From UBA12465 sp964408785 (GTDB lineage: Bacteria > Patescibacteriota > Patescibacteriia > Patescibacteriales > UBA12465), in the NCBI GenBank assembly GCA_964408785.1, contig CAYPAS010000049.1:1-7121 (forward strand): a stretch of 7,121 nucleotides of DNA, given 5' to 3'. Of this stretch, positions 5,846 to 7,121 are shown in pieces. The notes below the pieces were generated by a model. The model saw only the letters and a list, made by a program, of their open reading frames with translations. It searched no databases and had not been told where the DNA came from. How positions within the stretch are numbered: the first letter of the stretch is position 1; every line of letters starts with the position of its first letter. A program made the position numbers and the translations under genes.

Positions 5846-7121
5846 ATGGAAAAGAAAAAGTTTTATATAACCACAACTTTGCCTTATATCAACTCGGAGC
5901 CGCATATCGGTTTTGCCGCGGAAATAATCAAGGCAGACGTTGTTGCTCGTTACCAGGAACAGCGAGGTAGTGAAGTGTTTTTCAATACCGGAACCGATGA
6001 GCACGGTGCCAAGGTTTTTCAGAAAGCCAACGAGCTTGGTTATTCCGTCCAGGAATATTGCGATATTTATTCCGCAAAGTTCCGACCGTTAAAAGAGTCT
6101 CTCAATCTTTCTTATAATCATTTTATCAGGACTACTGATAAGAACCACGAAGCGGCCGCGCAGGAATTTTGGCGGCGTTGTCAAGCCAACGGCGATATTT
6201 ATAAGAAACATTACAAAGCGAAATATTGCGTTGGCTGCGAATTAGAAAAGACTGATTCGGAATTAGTCGATGGACGTTGCCCCTTGCATCCCAACCGTGA
6301 TTTAGAAATAATCGAGGAAGAAAATTATTTTTTTAGATTTTCCCGTTATCAGGAGGCTTTGCTAGATTTATACGAAAAGAATCCGAATTTTGTCCGTCCC
6401 GCTAGCCGTTTGAAGGAAATAAGAACTTTCGTTGAAAATGGCTTGCAAGATTTTAGCATTTCCCGGGTAAGGGAAAAGATGCCGCACGGCGTTCCGGTTC
6501 CTGACGATGATGGCCAGGTGATGTATGTCTGGTTCGACGCTCTCGTCAATTATATTTCAACCCTTGGCTGGCCGGAAAATGAAGAAAGTTTTGCCGCTTT
6601 TTGGCCGGGATTACAGGTTTGCGGCAAAGATAATTTACGACCGCAGGCGGCGATGTGGCAGGCGATGCTTCTTTCGGCCGGCTTGCCTAATTCTGCTGGC
6701 GTCCTAGTTTTTGGTTTTTTGACCGTTGATGGACAGAAGATTAGTAAAAGCTTGGGAAATAGCGTTAATCCTTTTGAATTGTCAGAAAAATATGGTTCAG
6801 ACGCTTTGCGCTATTATCTTTTATCAGAGATATCGACATTTGAAGATGGTGATTATTCAGAAAAAAAATTCTGCGAACGCTATAATTCTGACTTAGCTAA
6901 CGGTTTGGGCAATTTAGTCGCCAGGGTATCTAATTTATTGGATCGCAACGGCATAGAAACCGGTTTATCTTTAGATTTAGAGGCTGATAATTTTATTACT
7001 TGTAAAAAACGTTTCGAAGAGTCTTTTGATAATTATCGTTTTAATGAAGCCTTGCAGATTATCCAGGAAAAAGTTAAAGAGTGCGATGAAGAATTAAGCC
7101 GGAAAACTCCTTGGAAACTTA
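5846..7121 (+). CDS. metG: Methionyl-tRNA synthetase, N-terminal 425 residues (3' end outside the window)
   Basis: This class I synthetase charges tRNA-Met with methionine. The gene runs off the window end without a stop. Visible parts are LPYINSEPHIGF (12-23), TGTDEHG (48-54), a connective zinc knuckle with C128, C131, C145 and H148 (CVGC then CPLH), YVWFDALVNYIS (227-238), GKDNLRPQAAMWQAML (260-275), KISKSLGN (298-305) and the start of the anticodon-binding helical domain. The overall layout resembles the Thermus-type enzyme. The HIGH motif reads HIGF. In the GKD segment, the His that contacts methionine in E. coli (H301) is Gln267, I297 is Asn263 and F300 is Pro266. Asp262 and Trp271 are kept. 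It is third in its operon, 2 nt after rsmI. Confidence 0.96.
   Translation, partial: MEKKKFYITTTLPYINSEPHIGFAAEIIKADVVARYQEQRGSEVFFNTGTDEHGAKVFQKANELGYSVQEYCDIYSAKFRPLKESLNLSYNHFIRTTDKNHEAAAQEFWRRCQANGDIYKKHYKAKYCVGCELEKTDSELVDGRCPLHPNRDLEIIEEENYFFRFSRYQEALLDLYEKNPNFVRPASRLKEIRTFVENGLQDFSISRVREKMPHGVPVPDDDGQVMYVWFDALVNYISTLGWPENEESFAAFWPGLQVCGKDNLRPQAAMWQAMLLSAGLPNSAGVLVFGFLTVDGQKISKSLGNSVNPFELSEKYGSDALRYYLLSEISTFEDGDYSEKKFCERYNSDLANGLGNLVARVSNLLDRNGIETGLSLDLEADNFITCKKRFEESFDNYRFNEALQIIQEKVKECDEELSRKTPWKL

Noticed and set aside
5672..6707. Short open frames on both strands overlapping rsmI and metG (5672-6004, 6349-6549, 6525-6707)
   Set aside because: They lie inside two clearly identified genes, in other frames, without motifs or initiation signals.
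1..7121. UGA recoding (code 25 or 4), as in some CPR lineages
   Set aside because: Every recognised gene reads through in the standard code with no in-frame TGA and ends in TAA or TAG.

Overview
The window looks like a compact, moderately AT-rich bacterial chromosome segment with nine protein genes and almost no spare sequence. No tRNA, rRNA, CRISPR array, insertion sequence or phage gene was seen, and no gene-free stretch exceeds 170 bases. Several traits suggest a Patescibacteria/CPR lineage, perhaps Parcubacteria-like: tight packing, a methionyl-tRNA synthetase with HIGF in place of HIGH and an altered methionine-pocket stretch, a large unnamed membrane protein in a housekeeping operon, and starts without Shine-Dalgarno sequences. 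This placement is an inference from motifs and memory, not from a search. Eight of the nine genes keep their stop codon in the window (seven TAA, one TAG), and no in-frame TGA interrupts a gene, so nothing suggests UGA recoding.

Left part (1-840, + strand): the 3' end of a cysteine desulfurase gene (NifS/IscS type) and, 10 nt later, an IscU/NifU-type scaffold gene. Together they form the sulfur donor and scaffold of Fe-S cluster assembly. A hairpin with T-runs on both sides (807-839) can end this operon and the convergent gene to its right.

Middle (853-3301, - strand): secE, nusG, rplK and rplA in the classical order, read leftward from a promoter at about 3273-3301. They encode a Sec translocon subunit, a transcription elongation factor and ribosomal proteins L11 and L1. 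The usual rplJ-rplL continuation is absent. Instead a near-consensus promoter begins four bases after the rplA stop and drives a small single-RRM RNA-binding protein with a leader of about 90 nt. The rplK-rplA spacer can fold into a two-helix element that resembles the L1-binding site of 23S rRNA, so it is a candidate L1 autoregulatory site.

Right part (3347-7121, + strand): divergent from secE, a second promoter starts a tight operon. It holds a 575-residue membrane protein of unknown function, rsmI (16S rRNA 2'-O-methyltransferase) and metG (methionyl-tRNA synthetase, cut by the window end), with gaps of 3 and 2 nt. The setting ties the unknown protein to translation genes but does not reveal its job.

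The points most worth following are the candidate L1 rRNA mimic, the altered MetRS active site, the unknown membrane protein, the inverted repeats on two promoters, and the general lack of Shine-Dalgarno sequences with T at -1 in eight of nine starts.
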